Below, piece by piece: positions 8,422-18,004 of a stretch of DNA of 64,000 nt. The stretch covers positions 1 to 64,000 of the forward strand of contig NZ_JNFG01000001.1 in assembly GCF_000729995.1 (NCBI RefSeq), in the 5' to 3' direction. Numbering within the stretch: position 1 is the first letter of the stretch; each line of letters begins with the position of its first letter. Source of the stretch: Caballeronia sordidicola (GTDB lineage: Bacteria; Pseudomonadota; Gammaproteobacteria; Burkholderiales; Burkholderiaceae). A program made the translations under genes and the position numbers. The notes under the pieces are model-generated. The model worked only from the letters and a program-made list of their open reading frames with translations, was not told the origin of the DNA and did not search any database.

Positions 8422-9846
8422 ATGCGCACCTACCGTAATTTTATCGACGGCCGTTTTGTCGAGCCGCAATCCGATTTTTTCTCCGAGGTCAACAATCCCG
8501 CCACGTCGGCCGTCATCGCGCGTGTCTCGCTCGCTTCGCAGGACGACGCGCTGAGCGCGGTAGAAGCCGCATCGCGTGCGCAGAAGAAGTGGCGCGCATT
8601 GACGTCGATTGAGCGTGGAGAACATCTGCGCCGTTTCGCCGATGCCATCGTCGAGCGCGCTCCGCAGATTGGTGCAGCGCTCGCACTGGAGTCGGGCAAG
8701 AGCGTGGCCGATTCGGAAAACGAAGCCCGCTACGCCGCCGACATCACGCGGTATCACGCGGAATGGGCGCGACGGATTGAAGGCGAAGTCATTCCCAGCG
8801 ATACCCCGAACGAAAACCTCGTGCTGCATCGCGAACCGATTGGCGTGGTGGCCTGCCTGATCCCGTTCAACTACCCCGTGTATACCCTGCTACGCAAGGT
8901 TGCGCCCGCGCTAATTACCGGCAATGCGGTCGTCGTGCGGCCGAGCAATAACACGCCGGCATCCGCATTCGAGATCGCCGAAGCAGCGCTTCAAGCGGGC
9001 CTGCCCGCAGGCATTTTCAACGTACTCGCAATGGACCACGCCACCGCGGGCGCGGTCTGCACGCATCCGGCTGTGGGCATGATTACGCTGACCGGCAGCG
9101 TGAGCGCCGGGCGCATCGTGCTCGACTACTGCAAGGCGAACATAGCGAAGCCTTCGCTGGAACTCGGCGGCAAGGCGCCCGCGATCATCGAACCCGATGC
9201 CGATCTTGAAGCGGCGGCGAGCGCCATCGTGGCATCGAAGACAACGCATTGCGGACAATTGTGTACGGCAATGGAGCGCGTTTATGTCCACGCTAGCGTG
9301 CATGATCGTTTCGTCGAATTGCTGCGCACGAAGATGCATGCAGTGCGTTCCGGCGATCGCTCGCAGGATGCATCGAAGATGGGTCCGCTCGTCAGCCGTT
9401 CAGCGCAGCGCAACATTCACGCGATGGTCGAACGAGCTGTTGCCGAAGGCGCGACGATCGCCACCGGCGGCGTGTTGCCCGACGGCCCTGGCTACTTCTA
9501 TCCGGCAACTTTGCTGGTCAATTGCCGCCACGACATGGAAATTGTCCGCGAAGAAATCTTCGGACCGGTGCTGCCGGTGATCTCATACGACACGCTCGAC
9601 GACGCGCTGGCGATGGCCAACGACCATCAATACGGCTTGTCTTCGGTGCTCTACACCGAGAACTACCGCACCGCGATGCGCGTGGCCAACGAGATTGAAG
9701 CCGGTGAACTGTACGTGAACCGCACGCCCGCTGATCCGTATCAAGGCTTTCATGCCGGCTGGAAACGCTCGGGCCTCGGCGGCGATGACGGCAAGCACGG
9801 CATGCTCGAATTCACGCAGACGCGTCTCGTCGTCATGAAGTATTGA
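8422..9846 (+). CDS. NAD-dependent aldehyde dehydrogenase, lactaldehyde/glycolaldehyde type
   Basis: A 474-residue ALDH. The N-terminus is MRTYRNFIDGRFVEP. The general-base Glu lies in LELGGKAPAIIEPDADLE, and the nucleophilic Cys lies in HCGQLCTAMERVYVH, a signature of the AldA (lactaldehyde dehydrogenase) group. EEIFGPVLPV is also present. It is the first gene of a four-gene run (ALDH, MFS, enolase-superfamily dehydratase, GMC oxidoreductase). That context points to oxidation of an aldehyde produced from a sugar acid or polyol. Confidence 0.88.
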   Translation: MRTYRNFIDGRFVEPQSDFFSEVNNPATSAVIARVSLASQDDALSAVEAASRAQKKWRALTSIERGEHLRRFADAIVERAPQIGAALALESGKSVADSENEARYAADITRYHAEWARRIEGEVIPSDTPNENLVLHREPIGVVACLIPFNYPVYTLLRKVAPALITGNAVVVRPSNNTPASAFEIAEAALQAGLPAGIFNVLAMDHATAGAVCTHPAVGMITLTGSVSAGRIVLDYCKANIAKPSLELGGKAPAIIEPDADLEAAASAIVASKTTHCGQLCTAMERVYVHASVHDRFVELLRTKMHAVRSGDRSQDASKMGPLVSRSAQRNIHAMVERAVAEGATIATGGVLPDGPGYFYPATLLVNCRHDMEIVREEIFGPVLPVISYDTLDDALAMANDHQYGLSSVLYTENYRTAMRVANEIEAGELYVNRTPADPYQGFHAGWKRSGLGGDDGKHGMLEFTQTRLVVMKY

Positions 9847-9919
9847 TACCTAACCAATCCAACGCACTCGAACATTTATAAAAACGGCGCTCATGGCGAG
9901 CAGCCGAAGGAGACTTCTT

Positions 9920-11251
9920 ATGGAAAAGACCCTGGCCGGCATTGCGCCGTCAATCGCAGATACAACCCGTGCGCAGCGATACATGCAGCTCCTGCTGCTG
10001 GTGATTGCCGCGGGCGCGATCTATCCGCTTCTGTATTTGCGTCAGGTCTACCAGACGCCGATGCTCGAGTTTTTTCACATCGACAATAGCCAGCTCGGTT
10101 ATCTGTATTCGATACTCGGCACCGTTTTCCTGATCAGCTATTTGCCGAGCGGCTGGCTTGCCGACCGCATCGCACCGCGTTTCCTGATCTGCTTTTCGTT
10201 GATCGCGACCGGCGGGCTCGGGCTCGTTTATTCGACCGCCCCCAGCTTCCCCGTTTTACTCGCTGTGTTCTGCTGCTGGGGACTGACGACGGGCCTGACG
10301 TTCTGGGCTTCCATCCTGAAGCGGGTCAAGACCATTGCAGCGCACGACGAACAAGGCCGGTTCTTCGGCTTGCTCGACGGCGGACGCGGTTTGATCGAAG
10401 CATTGCTTGCAACCGTCGCGCTGGTGATCTTCGCGACCGCTACCGAGAAGCACGGCCTGCCGACCGACGTAGGCTTCAAATACGTCGTCTACCTGTATTC
10501 GGGCGTCTGTATTGCGCTGGGATTGCTGATGGCGCTGGTGAAAGAACCGCCCGCAACGGCGCAGGAGAAACAGCAAGCAGCAGACAATCTCAAGCAGGAC
10601 CACTCGCTGTGGCGCGACCTCCTCACGCTGATGCGTATTCCGCAACTCTGGCTGATGGCAGCCATTGTGTTCTGCGGTTATCAGATCTTCTGGGCAACTT
10701 ATAGCTTCTCCGCTTACCTGCAAGTCGGCGACCTGAAGATGACCGTGGTCATGGCCGGCACGCTCACCACGCTCAAGCTCTGGATGCGCCCCATTGGCGG
10801 TATTGGCGGCGGTTATCTCGGCGATCGTTTCTCCACGCTTGGCGTATTGACCAGCGCGCTGTTTCTCGCCGCGCTCGGACTGGTCGCACTGGTCGTGCTG
10901 CCCACCCTCGGACATATCGATCCGCGTGCGGGCATTGCAATCATCGCCGTCGTGGTGCTGCTGATCGGCATCCTGACGTACGCCATTCGCGGACTCTACT
11001 GGTCGCTGCTCGATCAATGCGGCATTCCACTGCGTATCACCGGCCTGGCAATTGGCCTTGTTTCGCTGATCGGTTATTCGCCCGACGTGTTCCTGCCGCT
11101 CGTGAACGGCTGGACTACTGAGCATTTCCCCGGCCTCCTCGGCTACCAGTTCTATTTCTCTTACATCGCTGCGATCAGCGTGATCGGCGGCATCGCCGCA
11201 CTCGCACTGAAGCGCATGCGCACGACCGTTGCAAAGGACGCCCTCCAATGA
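9920..11251 (+). CDS. MFS transporter, YihN-like
   Basis: Start ATG at 9920 has AAGGAG about seven bases upstream, better than the in-frame start at 9893. The product is 443 residues with 12 hydrophobic stretches. Motif A is short (GWLADRIAPR), and the central loop has GRFFGLLDGGRGLIEA, a pattern I associate with E. coli YihN and relatives. The stop overlaps the next start by 4 bp (ATGA at 11248), so translation is coupled to the dehydratase. It is likely the uptake carrier for that enzyme's substrate. Confidence 0.82.
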   Translation: MEKTLAGIAPSIADTTRAQRYMQLLLLVIAAGAIYPLLYLRQVYQTPMLEFFHIDNSQLGYLYSILGTVFLISYLPSGWLADRIAPRFLICFSLIATGGLGLVYSTAPSFPVLLAVFCCWGLTTGLTFWASILKRVKTIAAHDEQGRFFGLLDGGRGLIEALLATVALVIFATATEKHGLPTDVGFKYVVYLYSGVCIALGLLMALVKEPPATAQEKQQAADNLKQDHSLWRDLLTLMRIPQLWLMAAIVFCGYQIFWATYSFSAYLQVGDLKMTVVMAGTLTTLKLWMRPIGGIGGGYLGDRFSTLGVLTSALFLAALGLVALVVLPTLGHIDPRAGIAIIAVVVLLIGILTYAIRGLYWSLLDQCGIPLRITGLAIGLVSLIGYSPDVFLPLVNGWTTEHFPGLLGYQFYFSYIAAISVIGGIAALALKRMRTTVAKDALQ

Positions 11252-12465
11252 AAATCGTCTCTCTCGAAACGCATTTCGTCGCCGTACCGCCGCCGCATTT
11301 AGGCGGCATGTACTGGATCTTTGTGAAGCTGAAAACGGCTTGCGGGATTGAGGGCGTGGGCGAAATCTATTCGGCGACGTTCCATCCGAAAGCGATGGCG
11401 CACATTATCGACGACGTGTTTGGACGTTATCTGCAAGACCACAATCCGCACCACGTGGAGCGTTTTTTCCGCGAAGCGTATTCGAGCGGCTTCACGCAAC
11501 GCCCCGACCTCACGATGATGGGCGTCGTCAGCGGGCTTGAGATGGCGTGCTGGGACATTATCGGCAAGGCAGCGGACAAGCCGGTGTATGAACTGCTGGG
11601 CGGTTTGGTCAATGAACGTCTGCGCTCGTACACATATCTTTACCCGAAGAACGCCGCGGGCGAATACGACTACGACGACGTCGATCTCGCCGCTGAATGT
11701 GCTGTGCAAAACGCGGATCGCGGCTTCACCGCGGTCAAGTTCGATCCCGCCGGTCCGTACACCGCGTATTCGGGCCATCAGCTTTCGCTCGACGTTCTTG
11801 AACGCTGCGAGACCTTCTGCAAGCGCATTCGCGAGGCGGTCGGCAATCGATGCGACCTGCTGTTCGGTACGCACGGGCAGATGGTTCCGTCGTCCGCTAT
11901 CCGGCTTGCGCAACGCCTTGAAAAGTACGACCCGCTATGGTTCGAAGAGCCCGTCCCGCCCGGTCAGGAAGACGCCATGGCGCAAGTCTCCCGGCATACC
12001 AGCATCCCCATTGCGGCAGGCGAGCGGCTCACGACCAAGTATGAATTTTTCAAGCTGCTGCAAGTGGGTGCGGCGTCCATTTTGCAATTGAACGTGGCGC
12101 GCTGCGGCGGTTTGCTTGAGGGCAAGAAGATCGCCGCCCTTGCCGAAGTCTATTACGCGCAGATCGCACCGCATTTGTACAACGGGCCCATTGGCGCCGC
12201 CGCAAGCATCCAGCTTGCCGCCTGCACGCCCAACTTCCTGATCCAGGAAAGCATTGGCACTTGGGACGGTTTTCACGCCGAGATCCTCAAGACGCCGATT
12301 CAATGGGAAGACGGTTATATCGTGCCGTCGAAGGCGCCTGGACTGGGCGTGGAATTGAACATGGACGTGGTGCGTGCGCACTCCCCTTACACCGGCGAAC
12401 GTCTGCATCTGCAGATGGCGTCCAAGCCTGCCGATGTCCGGGATTTTTCTCCGGCCAAAGGCTGA
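11248..12465 (+). CDS. Mandelate racemase/muconate lactonizing enzyme family protein (acid-sugar dehydratase-like)
   Basis: A 405-residue enolase-superfamily protein with an N-terminal capping domain (about 1-125) and a TIM barrel. Metal-ligand and catalytic elements visible are TAVKFDPAGPY, LLFGTHGQ, WFEEPVPP, AAGERLTT and the histidine in IAPHLYNGP. The GxGER and PHL/NGP pattern is typical of acid-sugar dehydratases such as galactonate or galactarolactone enzymes. The substrate cannot be read from sequence. It is coupled to the upstream carrier and lies 15 bp from the GMC gene. Confidence 0.85.
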   Translation: MKIVSLETHFVAVPPPHLGGMYWIFVKLKTACGIEGVGEIYSATFHPKAMAHIIDDVFGRYLQDHNPHHVERFFREAYSSGFTQRPDLTMMGVVSGLEMACWDIIGKAADKPVYELLGGLVNERLRSYTYLYPKNAAGEYDYDDVDLAAECAVQNADRGFTAVKFDPAGPYTAYSGHQLSLDVLERCETFCKRIREAVGNRCDLLFGTHGQMVPSSAIRLAQRLEKYDPLWFEEPVPPGQEDAMAQVSRHTSIPIAAGERLTTKYEFFKLLQVGAASILQLNVARCGGLLEGKKIAALAEVYYAQIAPHLYNGPIGAAASIQLAACTPNFLIQESIGTWDGFHAEILKTPIQWEDGYIVPSKAPGLGVELNMDVVRAHSPYTGERLHLQMASKPADVRDFSPAKG

Positions 12466-12480
12466 GGTTGAGCACATAAC

Positions 12481-14145
12481 ATGACTTACGACTACATCAT
12501 CGTTGGTGCGGGATCGGCTGGCTGCATTCTCGCCGAGCGGCTGTCCGCGTCGGGACAATACTCCGTGCTCGTGCTCGAAGCGGGCGGCAAGGCTGACTCG
12601 TTCTGGTTCAAGATTCCAGTCGGGTTTGCGAAGACGTACTACGATCCGGGCTGCAACTGGATGTATTACACCGAGCCGGAAGCAGAGTTGGCGGACCGGA
12701 AAATCTATGCGCCGCGCGGCAAGGTGCAAGGCGGGTCCGGTTCCATCAACGCGATGATCTACGTACGCGGCGCGCCACGTGATTTCGACGACTGGGCGGC
12801 GGCCGGCAACGCGGGCTGGTCGTATAAGGACGTGCTGCCGTATTTCCGCAAGCTGGAGACCCACGAGGCCGGCGACACCGCCGTGCATGGCGCGAGCGGC
12901 CCGATCCACGTGACATCGATGAAACGCGGCATCCACGCCATTACGCGTCACTTCCTCGATGCCTGCGATGAACTCAAGGTTCCGCGCAACGACGACTTCA
13001 ACGGCGCGAAGATCGAAGGCGCCGGCGTCTACGATGTGAACACGCACAAGGGTCAACGTGCGTCGAGCAACGTCGCGTATCTGGAACCGGCGTTGAAGCG
13101 CTCGAACGTGCATATCGAACATAACGCGCTGACTTCGCGTGTACTGTTCAACGGACTTCGCGCGACGGGGGTCGAGGTATCGCAGAACGGCGTCAAGCGG
13201 ACGTTCCACGCAGGGCGCGAAGTGCTTTTGTGTGCGGGTGCGGTCGACACGCCCAAGCTGCTGCAACTCTCGGGCATCGGCCCGAAGGAACTGCTCGCGC
13301 GCCACGGGATTCCCCTTCTGCATGCGCTGCCCGCCGTCGGCCAGAACCTGCAGGATCATCTCTGCGCGAGCTACTACTATCGCGCGAATATGCCTACGCT
13401 GAACGGCGACTTCGGTTCGCTTCTCGGCAAGCTGAAACTCGGGCTGCAGTACCTGCTGACACGCAAGGGACCGCTTGCGATGAGCGTGAATCAGGCCGGC
13501 GGTTTCTTCAGCACCGACCCTGCCAGCCCGCTCGCGAACCTGCAGCTTTACTTCAATCCGTTGTCGTACCGGATTCCGAAATCGAACCGCTCGCAGCTCA
13601 CGCCCGAGCCGTATCCCGGCTTCCTGCTTGCGTTCAACCCGTGCCGTCCGACGAGCCGCGGATCGATCGAGATCGCATCGGCCGATGCGAAAGATGCCGC
13701 GCTGATTCACGCGAACTATCTGACGACGCAAAAAGACATAGATGAAGTGATCCAGGGCAGCCGGCTGATCCGTTCGATCATGCAGGCCCCGGCGTTACGC
13801 GCGGTGACTGTGGAAGAAACGCTGCCCGGCGCGTCAGTCGTGCCCGATGGCGACGACGCCGCCATGCTGCAGTATTTCCGCGAGAACAGCGGCTCGATCT
13901 ATCACCTGTGCGGATCGTGCGCGATGGGCCCGGACCCGCAGACCGCGGTAGTCGATGAGCGTCTGCGCGTGCATGGCATCGAGGCATTGCGGATTGTCGA
14001 CGCGTCCATTTTCCCGAACGTCACGTCCGGCAATATCAATGCACCGGTAATGATGGTGGCGGAAAAAGGCGCGCAAATGATTCTCGCCGATGCCGCCGCG
14101 CCCAGCTTCGTTCAACGCGAAGCGCTTGCCGCTGCTTCGGCCTGA
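12481..14145 (+). CDS. GMC family FAD-dependent oxidoreductase (choline dehydrogenase-like)
   Basis: A 554-residue protein with the N-terminal FAD motif IIVGAGSAGCILAERLS, GMC signature 1 (GKVQGGSGSINAMIYVRG) and signature 2 (GAVDTPKLLQLSGIGP). The C-terminal catalytic region is HLCGSCAMG, then RIVDASIFPN and GNINAPVMMVAEKGA. The family oxidises primary alcohols. No betB, betI or choline carrier is nearby, so the operon (aldehyde dehydrogenase and sugar-acid dehydratase) favours a polyol or alcohol over choline. Its last 34 bp overlap the convergent LysR gene. Confidence 0.88.
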   Translation: MTYDYIIVGAGSAGCILAERLSASGQYSVLVLEAGGKADSFWFKIPVGFAKTYYDPGCNWMYYTEPEAELADRKIYAPRGKVQGGSGSINAMIYVRGAPRDFDDWAAAGNAGWSYKDVLPYFRKLETHEAGDTAVHGASGPIHVTSMKRGIHAITRHFLDACDELKVPRNDDFNGAKIEGAGVYDVNTHKGQRASSNVAYLEPALKRSNVHIEHNALTSRVLFNGLRATGVEVSQNGVKRTFHAGREVLLCAGAVDTPKLLQLSGIGPKELLARHGIPLLHALPAVGQNLQDHLCASYYYRANMPTLNGDFGSLLGKLKLGLQYLLTRKGPLAMSVNQAGGFFSTDPASPLANLQLYFNPLSYRIPKSNRSQLTPEPYPGFLLAFNPCRPTSRGSIEIASADAKDAALIHANYLTTQKDIDEVIQGSRLIRSIMQAPALRAVTVEETLPGASVVPDGDDAAMLQYFRENSGSIYHLCGSCAMGPDPQTAVVDERLRVHGIEALRIVDASIFPNVTSGNINAPVMMVAEKGAQMILADAAAPSFVQREALAAASA

Positions 14146-15053
14146 AGCCACTGCTGGAACAGCCGCTGCGTCCCGCTTGCACGCTGCTCGGGACGCAGCA
14201 CGAACCAGTACGACTGGCGCCCTTCTATCTCTACATCCAGCACCTGCCGCAATTGCCCGGACGCCAGTTCTGCCGCGATCATGTGGCGATCGGCAATGGT
14301 GATGCCCATGCCGTCGATAGCGGCTCGTATCGATAAATCGAGCAGGTCGAATTCGTGACCATTGTCCGTGTCGACGCCTTCAATGCGCGCAGCGTCCAGC
14401 CAGTGCTGCCAGGTCAGGTACCGCTGATCTTCGCCCGATAGAACATGCAGCAGGGTAAAACGGTTCAGATCCACCGGGGCATCCACGCCTTCGCGATCCA
14501 GCAGCACGGGCGACGCCACCGCTATATGCCGCTCGTGCATCAGCAAGGTACTTTCGAGGTTATTCCATTCGCCATCGCCGAAACGCACCGCGCAATCGAG
14601 GCGGTTCGAATCTGTAATGCCATCGTCCACGCGCGTCGTGATGCTCAGGTCGAGTTGCGGAAACGCTTCGCGCAGGCGCCCTAGACGCGGCACCAGCCAG
14701 CGTGCCGCGAAGGTTGGCGGAACGTTGATGCGCAAGCGGTTGACATCGTTTTTCTGGCTGATCGCGCGGACCGTCAATTCGATCTTGTCGAAGGATTGCT
14801 GCAATGCGCGCAGCAGCACGCGCCCGCTCGGCGTGAGGACAAGATGCTGGTGACGGCGGGAAAACAGCGTCTCGCCGAGCTGCTCTTCCAGTTGCCGGAC
14901 CTGACGGCTGACCGCGCTTTGCGTAACGTTCAGCAGCTCGGCTGCACGGGTGAAACTGCCGGTGGTACCGGCCGCCTCGAAGGCTTTGAGCGCATTCAGC
15001 GCGGGCATTTTACGTTTCACGATGGATCGGAAAGGTCGTTGTTTCGTTAGCAC
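14112..15053 (-). CDS. LysR family regulator, GcvA-like
   Basis: A 313-residue LysR protein. The HTH runs from PALNALKAFEAAGTTGSFTR through AAELLNVTQSAVSRQVRQLE, typical of the GcvA/AmpR branch. The start is GTG at 15053 with GGAG five bases before it; an in-frame ATG at 15008 has no such site and would still keep the HTH. It converges on, and overlaps by 34 bp, the end of the GMC gene, so it probably controls that operon in trans. Confidence 0.87.
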   Translation of the reverse strand: MLTKQRPFRSIVKRKMPALNALKAFEAAGTTGSFTRAAELLNVTQSAVSRQVRQLEEQLGETLFSRRHQHLVLTPSGRVLLRALQQSFDKIELTVRAISQKNDVNRLRINVPPTFAARWLVPRLGRLREAFPQLDLSITTRVDDGITDSNRLDCAVRFGDGEWNNLESTLLMHERHIAVASPVLLDREGVDAPVDLNRFTLLHVLSGEDQRYLTWQHWLDAARIEGVDTDNGHEFDLLDLSIRAAIDGMGITIADRHMIAAELASGQLRQVLDVEIEGRQSYWFVLRPEQRASGTQRLFQQWLQAEAAASASR

Positions 15054-15372
15054 GCGAGCTCCGGGGCAGGGAGCGTCAGTTGAGCGGGTGTTCGCGTGAT
15101 CTTACTCAGCCATCCGCTTGAATTGTCGCGATTTGACTTCCTCGCGCCGGATCGACCGAATACAGGTGCGCCATTATCCGTTCATTGCACGCCCGTGCAT
15201 GCTGCAGCGCTCCCCCTATCCGACGATGAGATCCCTGGACCGAATTCATTTCAGCCAGCGGTCATGGGCCCAAAATCGGTTGCTCGTTGAAGCAATGCTG
15301 TAGCGGTGAGGCCTGTGGCATGACCCTTGCTCGCAAACGAACACGCATACGCTGGATTCACCTCAGGCTCTC
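15054..15372. other. Intergenic region between divergent LysR and antiporter genes
   Basis: This 319-bp gap separates divergent genes. Short open frames exist on the plus strand but show no family features or ribosome site. I see no repeat or hairpin of note. It presumably holds both promoters. Confidence 0.5.
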
Positions 15373-16671
15373 ATGACCGAAACGATATGGTTTCTCGTCG
15401 TCGGCGGTGTTCTCATTTTCATGGGGCTTGCCAGTTCGACGTTCAAACACCTGCCGATCAGCAGCGCCATGGTGTATCTCGCCATTGGTTTCGGGCTGGG
15501 TCCGTTTGGTATCGGCCTGCTGAAAATCGATCTGCTCGGCGATGCCACCTTGCTGCGCCGGATTACCGAAGTCGCCATGCTCGTCTCGCTATTCGCGATC
15601 GGCCTGCGCCTGCGCGTACCGCCCACCGACCGCATCTGGCTGCTGCCCGTGCGCCTTGGTCTCGTCGCGATGGTGGCGACGGTCGCCATCATGACGCTCG
15701 CAGGCGTCTATCTGCTGCACATGAACTGGGGACCCGCGTTGCTGATTGCCGCCATGCTAGCCCCCACGGATCCCGTACTCGCCCACGACGTGCAAGTGCA
15801 GGTCCCCGGCGATATCGACCTACTGCGCTTTTCGCTCACCGGCGAAGGGGGATTGAACGACGGAATCGCGCTGCCGTTTGCATTGCTGGGGATTGCGATA
15901 TGCAACTACGAGGCGTCGCCCAAGCAGGCCCTGAGCTGGCATTTCGCCAGTGATGCCATCTGGGGTGTTACCGGTGCATTGGCCGTGGGCTGGCTGCTGG
16001 GTGACCTTGCGGTGCGCCTGATTGCGTGGCTGCGCACTCGCCATAGCCTGGCCCTTGGACCTGAGGGTTTTTATGCGCTGGGCTTGATCGCGCTCGCGTA
16101 TGGCGTCGCCGAATTGATCCACACGTATGCGTTCCTGGCCGTGTTCGCGGCGGGCCTTGCGATGCGGCGTGTCGAGCAAAAAGCGAGCGGCGACAAGTCG
16201 GCGCATGAAGCGGTTGGCGTTATCGATACCGAAGACGTCGGCGCGACCGCCTCAGATCCGGACCGAGCGCATGCGTTTGTCGCGGAACGGGTGCTCGGCT
16301 TCACGATAGAACTCGAGCGAATCGCGGAAGTTGCGGTCATGCTGATGGTGGGCAGTGCGCTCGCCACCGTGTGGGACCGGCTGTTTACGTGGCAAGGCGC
16401 TGCGGTGGTCGGGCTATTGTTTTTCGTGGCGCGGCCGGTGTCGGTGCAGGCTTCGCTGCTGGGGTCATCGGCGACGGGCTCGCAACGCCTGCTCACCAGC
16501 TGGTTCGGAATTCGCGGCGTCGGGTCGTTTTATTACCTGATGTACGCATTGGAGCGCGCTCCTCGTAGTGCGGTCGAACCGCTTGCGCCGCTGGTGCTGG
16601 GAGTGATCGCGGCGTCGGTAATCCTGCATGGCATTACGTCGACGCCGCTGATGAACCGGTATAGCAGGTAG
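15373..16671 (+). CDS. Monovalent cation:proton antiporter (CPA1/NhaP type)
   Basis: A 432-residue membrane protein with about 12 hydrophobic segments. The core motif LAPTDPVLAHDVQ and the following GEGGLNDGIALPFALLG are the conserved helix 5-6 signatures of Na+/H+ exchangers, with the paired acidic residues that bind the ion. A charged loop near residues 265-310 separates two membrane bundles. The likely role is Na+ or K+ export in exchange for protons at the inner membrane. It stands alone, without Mrp or Kef accessory subunits. Confidence 0.88.
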   Translation: MTETIWFLVVGGVLIFMGLASSTFKHLPISSAMVYLAIGFGLGPFGIGLLKIDLLGDATLLRRITEVAMLVSLFAIGLRLRVPPTDRIWLLPVRLGLVAMVATVAIMTLAGVYLLHMNWGPALLIAAMLAPTDPVLAHDVQVQVPGDIDLLRFSLTGEGGLNDGIALPFALLGIAICNYEASPKQALSWHFASDAIWGVTGALAVGWLLGDLAVRLIAWLRTRHSLALGPEGFYALGLIALAYGVAELIHTYAFLAVFAAGLAMRRVEQKASGDKSAHEAVGVIDTEDVGATASDPDRAHAFVAERVLGFTIELERIAEVAVMLMVGSALATVWDRLFTWQGAAVVGLLFFVARPVSVQASLLGSSATGSQRLLTSWFGIRGVGSFYYLMYALERAPRSAVEPLAPLVLGVIAASVILHGITSTPLMNRYSR

Positions 16672-16720
16672 GTTGTCGCCCAAGAGCCCAAGAGCTCGGG
16701 CGAAAAACCACCCGCACGGG

Positions 16721-17830
16721 TCAGGCCGCCTGAAGTTGCCGGACAACGCCCAGCGTGCTCGCACCCTCGTACAACTGTCCGAACCGGTTTGCCAAAAACG
16801 CTTCCAGCGGGACCTGTTCCTGACGGATAAAACCGCTCTGCGGCAACACGCCTTCCCGGAACAGATCCAGTTCCGCGCAGATCGCGCCGGCCGTCGTGAT
16901 TTGAATGGCGCTCATCGGCACCCCGCATACGTTCTTCGCGAAGATCTTGCGCGTGAATACATCCTGCACAAGACGGCCGTCGCGCATGCCTGTTGCCGTG
17001 ACGAATACCAGCACCACGTCCTGCGCCGTAGCCGGCACCGCGCGCCGCAACATCGCCTTCAATCCGTCACGGTCACTCGACATGCGCAAGTCGTCGAGCA
17101 GGAACTTCATCAGCTCGCGATGGCCCGGATAACGCACCGACTTGTAATCCAGCGTTTCCACCTTGCCGGCCAGCGTTTCGCATAGCGTACCCAATCCGCC
17201 CGATGTATTGAACGCCTCGTACTCAGTGCCATCGAGCGAAAAATGCTCCAGCCCTTCCAGCGGCTGCACCCATTGCGTACTGCCGTCGCGGATAGCCTCG
17301 CACGGCTGGCAATATTCGTTGATCAACCCATCGATGCTCCAGGTCAGGTTGTATTTCAACGCATTCGTCGGAAACTCAGGCAACGCGCCAACCCGCATCT
17401 TGACTTCGCGCACCTCGGCGAAGCGCTTCGCCAGGTCGTGCGCCACGATGCCGATAAACCCCGGCGCCAAACCGCATTGAGGCATGAAGGCGTGGCTGGA
17501 GTCGTCGGCGATCGCGCGAATCGCATGGGTCGCCCGCACGTCTTCAGTCAGGTCGAAGTAATGCACGCCGGCCGCTTTCGCCGCCGTTGCCACGGTCACG
17601 GCGAGGTAATACGGCATTGCGTTGAGGAGTGCGTCGAAGCCTTGCAGCGCGAGACGCAGCGCGTTGGCATCGGCGGAATCGACGCGGCGGGTGGGAATAC
17701 CCTGCGCTTCAAGCAGTTCGAGCGCGTGGGTATCGCGGTCGAAAACGACTACGTCGTAGTCGCCGGTTTCACGCAGCAAATGAGCAATGCTCTGGCCAAT
17801 CAGGCCGGCGCCGATGAGGGCTATTTTCAT
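16721..17830 (-). CDS. Saccharopine dehydrogenase family protein (lysine 6-dehydrogenase-like)
   Basis: A 369-residue protein beginning MKIALIGAGLIGQSIAHLLR, a clear NAD(P)-binding Rossmann GxGxxG. It has the family pattern QCGLAPGFIGIVAHDLA and a C-terminal catalytic domain. Length and motifs fit single-domain saccharopine reductases and L-lysine dehydrogenases rather than the bifunctional eukaryotic enzyme. The Lrp-type gene lies 174 bp upstream in the same direction, consistent with amino-acid-dependent control of lysine catabolism. The exact substrate is inferred. Confidence 0.82.
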   Translation of the reverse strand: MKIALIGAGLIGQSIAHLLRETGDYDVVVFDRDTHALELLEAQGIPTRRVDSADANALRLALQGFDALLNAMPYYLAVTVATAAKAAGVHYFDLTEDVRATHAIRAIADDSSHAFMPQCGLAPGFIGIVAHDLAKRFAEVREVKMRVGALPEFPTNALKYNLTWSIDGLINEYCQPCEAIRDGSTQWVQPLEGLEHFSLDGTEYEAFNTSGGLGTLCETLAGKVETLDYKSVRYPGHRELMKFLLDDLRMSSDRDGLKAMLRRAVPATAQDVVLVFVTATGMRDGRLVQDVFTRKIFAKNVCGVPMSAIQITTAGAICAELDLFREGVLPQSGFIRQEQVPLEAFLANRFGQLYEGASTLGVVRQLQAA

Positions 17831-18004
17831 GTTTATCTCCTTGATGGGCGGTCGAGAGGCAAATCTCCGACCACCAGTTTAGGAGCGCATGAATATTGAT
17901 AAAAGACACAAAATGATGCGAATCGACTATCAGTTTCGACGTTTTGACGATTCGATGCGACAAACTGTATGAAATCGCGTCGTTGACCCTGTCGAACGAG
18001 CCGC

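Noticed and set aside
12481..14145. betA (choline dehydrogenase)
   Set aside because: No betB, betI or choline carrier is linked; the sugar-acid neighbours indicate another alcohol, and GMC sequences alone do not separate substrates.
15096..15303. Small plus-strand frames in the LysR-antiporter gap
   Set aside because: No start signal, no recognisable domain; the region has to hold two promoters.
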